Shown here: positions 36,334-45,400 of the stretch, in pieces | Position numbering within the stretch: the stretch's first letter is position 1 | Layout: each line of letters begins with the position of its first letter | Assembly (NCBI GenBank): GCA_963719005.1 | Contig: CAVRAR010000017.1 | Coordinates: 124,001 to 188,000 of the forward strand | DNA length: 64,000 nucleotides | Direction: 5' to 3' | From: G963675935 sp963719005 | Lineage (GTDB): Bacteria > Planctomycetota > Planctomycetia > Pirellulales > Thermoguttaceae | Position numbers and translations under genes: made by a program | Notes under the pieces: model-generated | What the model was told of the DNA's origin: nothing | Databases searched by the model: none | What the model saw: the letters and a program-made list of their open reading frames with translations, nothing else

Positions 36334-38983
36334 ATGAAGACCCGCACGCATCTCGGTGTGCTCGTTGTGTTTTCTTTCTGCTTTGCATTCGTCGCCATCG
36401 CTTCGGCGGCCGAACCGCCTCGCTACGAGAGCGTCCAGCGTCTGCCGGACGACGTCACGCTGGCCACGCTTTCCAACGGCTTGACGGTCATCGTGCAAGA
36501 GAACCACGTGGCGCCGGTGGCTACCGTGCGGTGTTTCGTCAAGAACACCGGCAGCGCCTACGAGGGCAAGAATCTCGGGGCCGGCTTGAGCCACGTGCTC
36601 GAACACGTCGTGGCGGGCGGCAGCACTCTGCATCGCAGCGAGAAGGAAATCGCCAAGATCATCGACACGTTCGGCGGCGCCACGAACGCCGCCACCTCGA
36701 CCGACCAGACGATGTTCTACATCGACTGCCCGGCGAAGAACACCATGACGGCTATCGAGCTTCTGGCCGACGCGATGCAGCACGCCAAGTTCGAGCCGGC
36801 GGAGTTCGCCCGCGAGATGAAGGTCGTGCGGCGCGAACTGGCCGACGGCGAGGTGAACCGCCAGCGGGTGCTCTGGAAGATGTTGCAGCAGACGGTCTAC
36901 AGCATGCATCCCGCCCGCATCCGGTGATCGGCTACCTCGACGTGCTCAAGGCGACGACCAACCAGACGATCATCGACTTCTACCACGAGCGGTACGTGCC
37001 GAACAATCAGGTGTTCGTGGTGGTAGGCGACGTGAAGACGAAGCAAGTGCTCGACGAGGTGGCCAAGCAGTACGCCGGCACGCCGCGCGGCCGCGAAACA
37101 TACGTTCCGTTCGAGGACGAGCCCGAGCAGCTTTCGCCGCGAGAGGCGGTGCGCGAAATGGAGGGGGCCACCTACGACATGGTCTTCGCCTGGCCGACGG
37201 TGAAGCTTTCGAGCCCCGATCTGTTCGCGCTCGACGTGGCGGCATCCATCCTCGGCGAGGGCGAAAGCTCGCGGCTGACCGAGCGGCTGCGCAACCAGGA
37301 GCAGGTCGTGTTGGGAGTCGACCGCCGTCAGCGATACGCCGCACTACGTGGCCGGCATGTTCGCCGTGATGGCCGTCAGCCCGCCGCAAACGTGGGAGAA
37401 GGCGGCGGAAGGGATTCAGCGCGAGGTCTATCGGCTCCGCGACGAACTGGTCGGGCCGGAGGAGCTTGCGAAGGCGAAGAAACAGAAGGCCGCCGAGCTG
37501 GTCTTCGGCCGGCAGACGGTCGCGCAGATGGCCGACAGCCTCGGCCGCAACCAGCTTTCGGCCGACGATCCGCTGTTCGACAAGACTTACGTCGAAGGCA
37601 TCCAGCGGGTGACGGCCGAGCAGGTGCGCGACGTCGCCCGGCGTTATTTCGTGCCGCAGCGGCTCAACCGCGTCATCGTCGCTCCGCCGGGCGGCGCGCC
37701 GAAGCTGACGGGAAAAGCGGCCGAGGCCACCGAGAGCAAAATCCGCCTGGAACGGCTGCCCAACGGCTTGCGGGTATTGCTCAAACGCGACGCCCACCTG
37801 CCGATGGTGAACATCCAGGCCGTGGTGCTCGGCGGATCGCTGGCCGACGACGTAGAAACGGCCGGGCGTTCCAGCATGGTCGGCGCGATGCTCGACCGCG
37901 GCACCGCCAGGCATTCCGCCCGGCAAATCGCCGAGTATTTCGATTCGATCGGGGGCAATTTGTCGATGGGCGCGGGGCGGTTCACCGTGTTCGGCAGCGC
38001 CACGACGCTGCGGGCCGATTTCCCCGCCGCGGCCGCATTGTTCGCCGAGTGCTTCACGCGAATCGACGTTTCCCGAGGATGAGTTCGCCAAAGTTCAGCA
38101 GCTTGAACTCGGCGCGATCGCCCGCCGGGCCGACGATCCTCAGCAGGAGATCGGCGAGTTCTTTTTCGACAATCTGCCGGCCGCCTCGCCGTACCACGTG
38201 ATCCAGGGGGGCACGGCCGACTCGGTGAAAAAGCTCACCGCGAAAGACCTGCGGGAGTATCATGCGAAATACTTCGTGCCGAACAACATGGTCGTGGCGG
38301 TTTTCGGCGACATCGACCCCGACGAGGCGCTGGCGTTGGTGAAGAAGCACTTCGGCGCGCTCAAAGCCAACTCCGGCTTCCGGCCAGTGCAGTTCAACCA
38401 GCCCAATGCCGTCGCAAAGACGGTCGTTCGCCACAAGAAGATCGCCAAGGAGACCGGCATGGTGATGCTCGGCTACCCGACGGCGAGCATTTTCGACAAG
38501 AAGGAGTATGCGGACATGACGGTGTTGGGGGCCGTCATGGCGGGCTACCAGTATCCGGGCGGATGGCTGCACGAAGAGCTTCGCGGCGCGGGGTTGGTGT
38601 ACTACGTGCACGCCTTTCAGATGACCGGGCCCGTGCCGGGCTATTTCACCATTCTCGCCCAAACGCGGCCCGACAAGGTCGGCGAGGTCGTCTCGCGAAT
38701 CGAGGCCAACGTCGCGCGGGCGAAAGAGGGTCGCATCGGCGAAGACGAGTTCCAAGTCGCGGTGAAGAGGGTGATCGCCCTTCATGCTCAAGAAGACACC
38801 GCCATCAGCCAGCAGGCCCAGGAAGCGGCCGTCGATGAGTTGTACGGGCTCGGCTACGACTATCGCAAGACGTTTGACACGCGAATCGAGGCGGTTAAAC
38901 TAGAAGACGTGGTCAAGGCGGCGCGGCGGTATTTCGGAAATCACGTGCTGGTCACGTCGTCGCCGGACGGTGACGCGCGGTAA
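36334..38983 (+). CDS. Double M16 zinc peptidase, secreted (three apparent frameshifts)
   Basis: 'MKTRTHLGVLVVFSFCFAFVAIASAAE' is a signal peptide. The first M16 unit has the inverted zinc motif H-V-L-E-H in 'GLSHVLEHVVAGG' and the distal Glu region. Frame breaks at about 36918 (missing C), 37323 (extra C) and 38068 (extra base) split the rest. Joined, it continues 'GYLDVLKATTNQTIIDFYHERYVPNNQVFVVVGDV' and 'VAGMFAVMAVSPPQTWEKA', then a second, non-catalytic M16 half ('RLPNGLRVLLKRDAHLPMVNIQAVVLGGS' to 'RYFGNHVLVTSSPDG'). The corrected length is 882 residues. Pitrilysin-like processing peptidase of the periplasm. Confidence 0.88.
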
Positions 38984-38998
38984 GTTGCTCGATTAGTC

Positions 38999-40990
38999 TT
39001 GATGCGAAGCCGCAAGCGGCTTTGTGGTTTCATGTTGCCCCAGATCATTGGCGAACACCCGATGGCGCGAAGCGGCGACGGGAAACTCAAGTCCCGCATC
39101 ACCACCGTATTCCCCTACGGGAACGCGATCGTGACGTTGCCCGGCATCCACGCCACGCAACGAATGGCCTACGTCGACCTGCTGACTCGCCAGCGGTTGG
39201 AGCAGGGCCTCGGGCCGTTGAGCCGCGAGGAAGAGGCGCGCGAATGGCAGAATTCGGTCGATTTGATCATCGAGGACGAAACGATTCTGATTCGCCCCGA
39301 TCCGAGCGACATGGGGCTGAGTTTTCGGGCCGACGATCTCTTGCAGGAGTTGGTGCCAAAGCATCGCGTGCGGTTTCTGCTGGTGCGGAATCAGCAGGTC
39401 CGCACCGCGATCAAGGAGCGGGGCGAGTTGTGGCGGATCAGCCCGCTGCCGAAGACGCCCGACGAAATGAATCGGATGATCGGGGCCTCGCGCATCGCCA
39501 TCCGCGGCAATGAGTTGTACTACTACAGCAAGGCAACCGGCTCGCGACTGCTGACGTACGAGTCGTTCTCGGAATTGAAGGGGCTGGGCGATTCGTCGCT
39601 GCGGCAGCACCTCGCCGAAATCCGCGAGTTCTCGGCCGGAGTGAATCGCTACGGCAGCCCGGAGATCAGCTTTTTCATGGCGGGCGAAGGCATCTCGAAA
39701 GCCGATTTCGCCCCGCACGACTTCGCCGCGATCGACGCGGAGACGCTCAGAAGCGTTTACGACGCCCTGCTGCGGAAGTTCGCCGACTCCGTTTCGCCAA
39801 AATTCCATCACGACAGCGTCGCCAACCTGGAATGGCGCAACGCCATGTACGCCGCCCTGATCGGCGAAGACGAAAAGACCGCCTCCGAGGAAGCGTTGCT
39901 CGGGCTGGGCTCCGAGTTCTTCATGCAGATCGAATGGTTGCCGGGCGGAAGGATTGAAGAGGGGGAACTGATATTCGATTCCGTTCTCGACTTGGCCGAA
40001 GAGACGAACGATCCCGAGTTGCGGCGGCTGTGCGACGACAAGTGCCGGGGGTTCATTTTCAATTTCGTGCGCGAATACGGCGACCTGGAATACGTGAACA
40101 TCGGCCGCGTGGTCGGATCGCTGTCGTATCGCACGACGTTCTCCGGCCGCCGCGACGTCTACATCGCCCAGGTCAAGCAGCGAGGCATCCCGGAGGAGAT
40201 CGTCAAGATCGTTCGCATGCAAAAATGGGGCATCCGCGAGCATCTGAACGACGGAAAGAAGCTGCTCGACGCCATTATGCAGGCGGAAGAGTACACCGAG
40301 TACATTCTCGACCGCCGGCTCGGTTGCCGCCAGTTGGGCATGAACCTGCCGCCGCGCACGACCGCCAAGCGGATCAGCGAGCGGTACGTTGGGCCGCGCC
40401 GCGACCTCTGCAACGCGGTCATCTGGTCGCCCTATTTCGAGCGCGACTTCATCCGCGGCATGGCGACCGACAAGATTCCGCCACAGCGACTGGCCGACGC
40501 GGCGTTCGCCTCCCGGCTTGCCCGGCTGCTAGGCCTGGCGGCGGCGTCCAACATGATCGTGGGGCGATGCGACACGCAGGGCAGCGTGGTGTTCGATGAC
40601 GGGGACGAGGTCGTCGTGGAAAACGACGGCGGATTGCCGGTCGAAATCGTCGTCGCCGACCAGATGGGGACGTTCGCCGACTATCGCACCGAGTTGGAGC
40701 ACTTTGCGGGGGAGTACGCCGGGCCGGTCAACCGCCGTCTTTCGCTCCTGGCCGATGCCAACGAGTTCGCCTCGCTGTACGTCAACGCTTTCGTCGGCCG
40801 ATTTTCCAGAATCCAACTCGAGTATCGGAAACGCAAACGAGCGTTCGACACCCTCTTCAAGCATCGGCCGCGGGACGAGGCGGGCAGCTTCGCCTATCGC
40901 TGGGAATGCGTGCTGGACCGCCTGCGACGCGCCTCGCCGCAAGACCTCGGCAACCTCATTCGCAGCCACATTGCCGGGCCGTGCGATTGA
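38999..40990 (+). CDS. Large conserved protein of unknown function
   Basis: The intact frame encodes up to 663 residues; starts at 39032 and 39062 are also possible ('MLPQIIGEHP', 'MARSGDGKL'). No signal peptide or membrane segment is seen, so it is probably cytosolic. Recognisable features are only compositional: long helices rich in Arg/Glu, and a C-terminal part with 'GSVVFDDGDEVVVENDGGLPVEIVVAD' followed by 'NAFVGRFSRIQLEYRKRKRAFDTLF'. The first resembles kinase- or barrel-like strands but no motif is firm. It starts 15 bases after the M16 gene and may be co-transcribed. Confidence 0.7.
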   Translation: MMRSRKRLCGFMLPQIIGEHPMARSGDGKLKSRITTVFPYGNAIVTLPGIHATQRMAYVDLLTRQRLEQGLGPLSREEEAREWQNSVDLIIEDETILIRPDPSDMGLSFRADDLLQELVPKHRVRFLLVRNQQVRTAIKERGELWRISPLPKTPDEMNRMIGASRIAIRGNELYYYSKATGSRLLTYESFSELKGLGDSSLRQHLAEIREFSAGVNRYGSPEISFFMAGEGISKADFAPHDFAAIDAETLRSVYDALLRKFADSVSPKFHHDSVANLEWRNAMYAALIGEDEKTASEEALLGLGSEFFMQIEWLPGGRIEEGELIFDSVLDLAEETNDPELRRLCDDKCRGFIFNFVREYGDLEYVNIGRVVGSLSYRTTFSGRRDVYIAQVKQRGIPEEIVKIVRMQKWGIREHLNDGKKLLDAIMQAEEYTEYILDRRLGCRQLGMNLPPRTTAKRISERYVGPRRDLCNAVIWSPYFERDFIRGMATDKIPPQRLADAAFASRLARLLGLAAASNMIVGRCDTQGSVVFDDGDEVVVENDGGLPVEIVVADQMGTFADYRTELEHFAGEYAGPVNRRLSLLADANEFASLYVNAFVGRFSRIQLEYRKRKRAFDTLFKHRPRDEAGSFAYRWECVLDRLRRASPQDLGNLIRSHIAGPCD

Positions 40991-40991
40991 C

Positions 40992-41038
40992 GGGGACTGT
41001 CCCAATTTTCGTGCCAGCGAAAATGGGACTGTCCCCTT
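40992..41038. repeat. Palindromic element (family A), intergenic copy
   Basis: GGGGACTGTCCC, then AATTTTCGTGCCAGCGAAAAT, then GGGACTGTCCCC. Directly follows the stop of the 663-residue gene. Same family as the in-frame copy in tkt (2333-2379). Confidence 0.8.
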
Positions 41039-41232
41039 CGCCTGGCTCGCAGCGAAAACGGCGCCGCCGACTGCGATTTTTTCGCATTCCACCCATTTGT
41101 GGCGACCACCGTCGTCGCTTCATCCGAAATGAAGTATCAAAGGGAGCATTTTGTGGAAGGAACGCTCAAACTGCTATGGACTTTTCCGCAAACGATACTA
41201 CATTAGCGTGGTGTTGAGTCATCCCTGTTTAG

Positions 41233-42936
41233 CCCGGATTATTCGTGATGTGGGCTGAAGGACACGGACCGGTGGTCGGTTAGGGGGAGTCGGCGAGGAT
41301 AGGCCGATCGGCAACGCCGTAGGCCAACAATCCCCCCTTTCCCCCAAGACGTTCGAGCCTTGGAGGCGGCGAGGTACGAGGATGATGCGATGGTCATCCG
41401 CTCTCAGGAACCGGCGGCAGCGAGCAACCGAGAACGGCCTGCGCGACCTGCCGGTAGTGATCGAGGTAGGGCCAAGAACTGGCCAATCGGACGATAACCC
41501 GTCGGGCACGGACCACGATCTCCGCGGCGACCTTGATCAGCCGCGTCCGCCAAGTGCAAGGCTGACCTTCGCCCAACGGATCCCGTTCGCGACGGTGATT
41601 GAGGTAATCGTGACGCTGCTTGCCGGCCAGCGCTTCGGTGGGCAACGGGGTGACAATGGCCGGCGGGGGCGGATCGGCGACCACGCCGCGCAGCCGCGCC
41701 AGAAGATTGGCGGCTAGGGCGTGCAGGTAGAGACGAAAGAGATTCGCCATGTAGCGGTGGTCGCTCAGCCGATCCGCCTGAAGCCCGCACTTCAGTTCCT
41801 TGTTGCGATTCTCGCTTTCGCCGCGCTCTGTATACTCGTCGTACGTCGCTTGCGGCAGCACCCGCGCACCGGGCCGATTGGTCACCACCGCGCGGCGATT
41901 GGTTCCCTGGGCATGCGCTTCGGCCTTGATGATCGTCCAACGCGGCTCGGGCCACGAAGCGGCCTGATATTCGAAGGCCGTGAAGAGCCGTTGCGGCTGG
42001 CCTGTTTCCTGGTAATTCCGCAGCGCTTCCGCCAAGAGTTCCTCGCTACGACGCTTCAACACGGCGTTCATCGCCAGGCCCAAGGTGTAGTCCACGCTCC
42101 CTTCTTCCAGGAGCAGATACGTCTTGGGAACGGCAAAGCCGCTGTCTCCCCGCAGGCTGATCTGCACGTCGGGCCACACCTCGCGCAGCCGTCGCAGCAG
42201 ATATGGCAAGTCGTCCTCGATTCCCAACGCGGCATGGGCCGTGCCGAACAGCAGGCAGACCATCACCACCAGATCGTTCTCCTTGCAGGTGATGGCCCGC
42301 GGAAGGTATTGGTATTGGTCATAATAGCCGTGGAAGAAGGTCAACTGCTGTTGTCCATGCGTGGGATCATCGAACACGTCGATGTCGAAGGTCAGGTGCC
42401 GCGGGGGCGTGGCGAACGAGGCGATGAATTGGTCGATGAAGACATCCTCCAATCTCCGCAGCGAACGGACGCTGACGGCGTTCTCGAACCGGGACAAGGT
42501 GGGCTGGCTGGCCAGTTCCCGGCCTTCGGGCGAACGGCCGGCGAGAAGCTTGAAGAGGGGATCGTGGCGGAGCACGTCGTGGTCGTTCTGGTCGGGGTAG
42601 TCGGCCAGGATGCCATAAACCCGCATGCGGACCATTTGCAGAAACGAATGGATGCTGATGTCCGGGTTGCGGGGATCATCGAGGGCGGCCGCGAACTCGG
42701 CGGTCAGGCCGAGTTGCTCATCCAACTGCCGGATCGGCAGCAGCCCGGCGTCACTGGTCAGTTGTGCCTGTTGCGGTTCGACAACGACAGGCTTATGATC
42801 GAAGAAACTGAACGACACCTGCCAATCAGACTGTTGATTCATTCTTGGGCCTCCTTGGAGCGGACAAGTTGCTTTTGTTCAACAACTTAGACGCTCCAGG
42901 AGGTTCAAGAATTACAGAAGTCACGAATAATTCGGG
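41233..42936 (-). mobile_element. IS1380-family element (1704 bp)
   Basis: Ends match as CCCGGATTATTCGTGA (left) and CCCGAATTATTCGTGA (right, inverted), 15 of 16. The target duplication is TTAG at 41229-41232 and 42937-42940, the 4-bp size expected for IS1380. A single intact transposase fills it. It lies between genes, upstream of the histidine kinase. Confidence 0.95.
41394..42842 (-). CDS. IS1380-family DDE transposase
   Basis: The 482-residue, uninterrupted product has 'HKPVVVEPQQAQLTSDAGLLPIRQLDEQLGL', 'QPTLSRFENAVS', 'FDIDVFDDPTHGQQQLTFFHGYYDQYQYLP' (first Asp), 'LRGDSGFAVPKTYLLLE' (second Asp) and 'GESENRNKELKCGLQADRLSDHRYMANLFRLYLHALAANL' (Glu). These are the conserved blocks of the DDE group 1 transposases. 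The element therefore looks potentially active. Confidence 0.96.
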   Translation of the reverse strand: MNQQSDWQVSFSFFDHKPVVVEPQQAQLTSDAGLLPIRQLDEQLGLTAEFAAALDDPRNPDISIHSFLQMVRMRVYGILADYPDQNDHDVLRHDPLFKLLAGRSPEGRELASQPTLSRFENAVSVRSLRRLEDVFIDQFIASFATPPRHLTFDIDVFDDPTHGQQQLTFFHGYYDQYQYLPRAITCKENDLVVMVCLLFGTAHAALGIEDDLPYLLRRLREVWPDVQISLRGDSGFAVPKTYLLLEEGSVDYTLGLAMNAVLKRRSEELLAEALRNYQETGQPQRLFTAFEYQAASWPEPRWTIIKAEAHAQGTNRRAVVTNRPGARVLPQATYDEYTERGESENRNKELKCGLQADRLSDHRYMANLFRLYLHALAANLLARLRGVVADPPPPAIVTPLPTEALAGKQRHDYLNHRRERDPLGEGQPCTWRTRLIKVAAEIVVRARRVIVRLASSWPYLDHYRQVAQAVLGCSLPPVPESG

Positions 42937-43050
42937 TTAGTCGGGTCTCTTTAACACAGAGGCAGCCGTGGGGCAAGCGGCGCTCTTGAAATTTGCGCGT
43001 GGACGGCTCGGACAACGGGCCGGCTTCTGTACGACCGGGCTCGGTCCGAG

Positions 43051-44190
43051 TTGGTGGCGCTGCGCCGGGCCATTGCATGCATTCCAGATGGGATGGCGAT
43101 TACCGCCCATCCGCCGGAAGGGGGCACGCCGCGGGTGGTTTTGGCCAACGCGGCTTTTCATGCAATGGCGGGCTGCGCAAGCGGTGATGCGGCCGCGGGC
43201 TACATAATCCCGCCCTCCGACGGCTATCTTTCCGACGACAACCCCCTCTGGATCAGCCTGAAGAAGAGCCACTTGTGCGACGGCGTCTATTCGGACGAGA
43301 TTGGCTGCCCAGGCAAGGGAGGCTCGCCGACGCTGCTGCATCTTCACTCCGAGCCGGTTCATGACGAATCGAGACGGATCACGCATCGCGTCGCGGTCTT
43401 CCGCGACAACACGGAGCGGGCCAACATCGAGGACTTGATTCGCCGAAATGAGCGGCTAGCTTGCGTCGGCCTGCTGGCGGCGGGCATTGCCCACGAAATC
43501 AACAATCCCGCCGGCGCGGCCCTGCTGGCTGCCGAGACCGCTCTGGCGATCAAGGATTTGCCGGACGCCGGAGATCGGCTGACCGCCTGTTTGCAGAATA
43601 TCGTCACCTCGATGGACCGCTGTGGCCGCATCGTCAGAACGCTGTTGCGGTACACGCGGCATGAGCCGACGGAAAAGCAGGCGTGCAGTGTCAATGACGT
43701 GGTCGAGCAGGCGATGGACCTGGCCCGCCCCTACGGCAGTGCTCATGGGGCGAACTTGCGGCTGGACCTCGATCCCGCCATTCCACTGGTCTCCATGAAT
43801 CCGCTGGAAATCGAGCTGGTGTTGGTCAACTTGATCCGTAACGCCATCGAGGCGGGGTGTGGAAGCGTGGAGATCACCGTCGGCACGATGCCGACCGAAG
43901 GCGGCGTGCGCGTGGTGGTGCACGACAGCGGTTGCGGCATCAGTGAAGAACAACTTGCCCACGTCTTCGACCCATTGTATACAACCCGCCGGCATCTCGG
44001 CGGATCGGGGCTGGGCATGAGTATTGCGCTTGGCATCGTTCAGGAACACGAAGGACAATTGGAGGTGCAGAGTCGTGAAGGCGAGGGCACAACCGTAATC
44101 ATCGATCTACCGGCCACGTCGGGCTGTGCGGAACCCGGCGGCCAAAAAGGGCAGGACAATAATGACTCGAATTCTGATTGTCGAAAGTAA
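43051..44190 (+). CDS. PAS-type sensor histidine kinase
   Basis: The open frame gives 379 residues: a PAS-like sensor ('DGMAITAHPPEGGTPRVVLANAAFHAMAGC', 'HRVAVFRDNTERANIEDLIRRNERLACVGLLAAGIAHEINNPAGAALLA' with the phospho-His box), an N box ('VLVNLIRNAIEAG'), G1 ('VHDSGCGISEEQL') and G2 ('GGSGLGMSIALGIV'). No transmembrane segment, so it is soluble. The true start may be GTG at 42968 ('GQAALLKFARGRLGQRAG'), joined through a missing base near 43024, which would add about 28 residues. It overlaps the next receiver gene by 29 bases and forms an operon with two receivers. Confidence 0.9.
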   Translation: MVALRRAIACIPDGMAITAHPPEGGTPRVVLANAAFHAMAGCASGDAAAGYIIPPSDGYLSDDNPLWISLKKSHLCDGVYSDEIGCPGKGGSPTLLHLHSEPVHDESRRITHRVAVFRDNTERANIEDLIRRNERLACVGLLAAGIAHEINNPAGAALLAAETALAIKDLPDAGDRLTACLQNIVTSMDRCGRIVRTLLRYTRHEPTEKQACSVNDVVEQAMDLARPYGSAHGANLRLDLDPAIPLVSMNPLEIELVLVNLIRNAIEAGCGSVEITVGTMPTEGGVRVVVHDSGCGISEEQLAHVFDPLYTTRRHLGGSGLGMSIALGIVQEHEGQLEVQSREGEGTTVIIDLPATSGCAEPGGQKGQDNNDSNSDCRK

Positions 44191-44602
44191 TCCATTCTTC
44201 GCTAATGTTTTGGCTTGTACGTTGGGGCTGGAGGAATATGACGTGACGGTGGCCGGCACTGCCGCCGAAGGAGTTCGGCTCGGCGAGGCAGGTCATCCTG
44301 ACGTCGTCGTCGCCGCGTGGTCGCTGCGAGGCGACGTGCACGGCGGAGAAGTGTGCCGGCGGATTCGCGCCGCTTCGCCCGGCACGAGAGTCGTGATCAT
44401 CACCGGCCGCGACGAATTTGTTTTTCAGGCGAAAAAGTATTGTCGGTGTGCGGTTGCGGTTCTGACGAAGCCGTTTCACCGCGAGGACATTCTCGGGGCG
44501 GTTCGCAAAGCCTTGCGCAGCAACGTGGCTGTTCCGCCGCCCCGCCCGCTTGCGGCCGATCTGCCCGACGTGGCGGTGAACACAATTCTGATTCCCAGGT
44601 GA
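44162..44602 (+). CDS. Degenerate receiver-domain protein
   Basis: This 146-residue single receiver ('RILIVESNPFFANVLACTLGLEEYDVTVAGTAAEGVRLGEAGHPDVVVAAWSLRG', 'RVVIITGRDEF', 'VLTKPFHREDI') has the fold, the Thr and the Lys. It lacks the phospho-acceptor Asp: the position after 'PDVVV' reads Ala-Ala-Trp. The acidic pair near residue 8 is Glu-Ser. It should therefore not be phosphorylated in the usual way and may act as a pseudo-receiver. It sits between the kinase and the FixJ-like regulator. Confidence 0.88.
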   Translation: MTRILIVESNPFFANVLACTLGLEEYDVTVAGTAAEGVRLGEAGHPDVVVAAWSLRGDVHGGEVCRRIRAASPGTRVVIITGRDEFVFQAKKYCRCAVAVLTKPFHREDILGAVRKALRSNVAVPPPRPLAADLPDVAVNTILIPR

Positions 44603-44606
44603 CACT

Positions 44607-45227
44607 ATGACGACTGCGACGCCGACGGTGTACATCGTGGACGATGATCCACAGGTGTGCGAATCTTTGAGTCTGATGGTAAACAGCGTCGGCTTTGAAG
44701 CCCGCACGTATACGTCGGCCGAAGCATTTCTGGACGACGCCCACGACGTGCCGACCTCGCCGAAGTGCATGGTGCTGGACGTGCGCATGCCCGGGCTAAG
44801 CGGCCTGGGGCTTCAGCAGATGCTTGCGGCCAAGCGGCCGAGAATGCCGATCATCATGATTTCCGGCTGCGCCGACATTCCGATGGCGGTGCAGGCCATG
44901 AGCGCCGGCGCCCTGGACTTCCTGGAGAAACCGTTCAACAGCCGGGCATTGCTCAGCCGCATCCAGGAGGCCATCGACCAGGACGTCAATGTCCGGCACC
45001 AATACGTGCGAAAGGCCGAGTTGGACACCCGGCTGGAGAAGCTCTCGTCGCGGCAGCGCGAGGTGCTGGAACTTTTATTGGCCGGAAAGCACTCGAAGCA
45101 GATTGCCGGAGAGCTTGGCATCGGCGAGAAGACCGTCGCCAAACACCGCGCCAGCGTGCTCGACAAGATGCAGGTCGACAACGTCATCGAGCTCGTTCGG
45201 CTGATGGACGACGCAAGAGTCGCGTAG
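44607..45227 (+). CDS. FixJ/NarL-type response regulator
   Basis: The 206-residue product has a complete receiver ('VYIVDDDPQVCESLSLMV', phospho-acceptor in 'CMVLDVRMPGLSGL', 'IIMISGCAD', 'FLEKPF') and a LuxR-type HTH ('LSSRQREVLELLLAGKHSKQIAGELGIGEKTVAKHRASVLDKMQ'), FixJ subgroup. It starts five bases after the degenerate receiver and is the likely output of the kinase. Targets unknown. Confidence 0.95.
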   Translation: MTTATPTVYIVDDDPQVCESLSLMVNSVGFEARTYTSAEAFLDDAHDVPTSPKCMVLDVRMPGLSGLGLQQMLAAKRPRMPIIMISGCADIPMAVQAMSAGALDFLEKPFNSRALLSRIQEAIDQDVNVRHQYVRKAELDTRLEKLSSRQREVLELLLAGKHSKQIAGELGIGEKTVAKHRASVLDKMQVDNVIELVRLMDDARVA

Positions 45228-45270
45228 CGCCGCCGGACGGGACGAATTCCCGTTTCAGCGGCATCGGTAA

Positions 45271-45343
45271 ACGCCCCGCGACTGCGGTCGCGGGGTGAAA
45301 TGGGGGCATTCTTTCGCCCCCCGCGAGCGCAGTCGCGGGGCGT
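45271..45343. repeat. Double palindrome of family D upstream of the ferredoxin-like gene
   Basis: CCCCGCGACTGCGGTCGCGGGG (45274-45295 core) and an inverted, near-identical copy (45319-45340) form 25-base arms with one mismatch. Single relatives occur at 54956-54980, 59052-59073 and 62008-62029. Confidence 0.85.
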
Positions 45344-45400
45344 TCTGACCGCTTCGCATGGACTTGCTTCATCCGCTCGATTCGCGGTATCATTGGCGCC

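Noticed and set aside
41233..42936. IS1380 as a disruptor of the histidine kinase gene
   Set aside because: Restoring the site leaves an in-frame stop before the kinase's earliest plausible start, so the insertion is intergenic.
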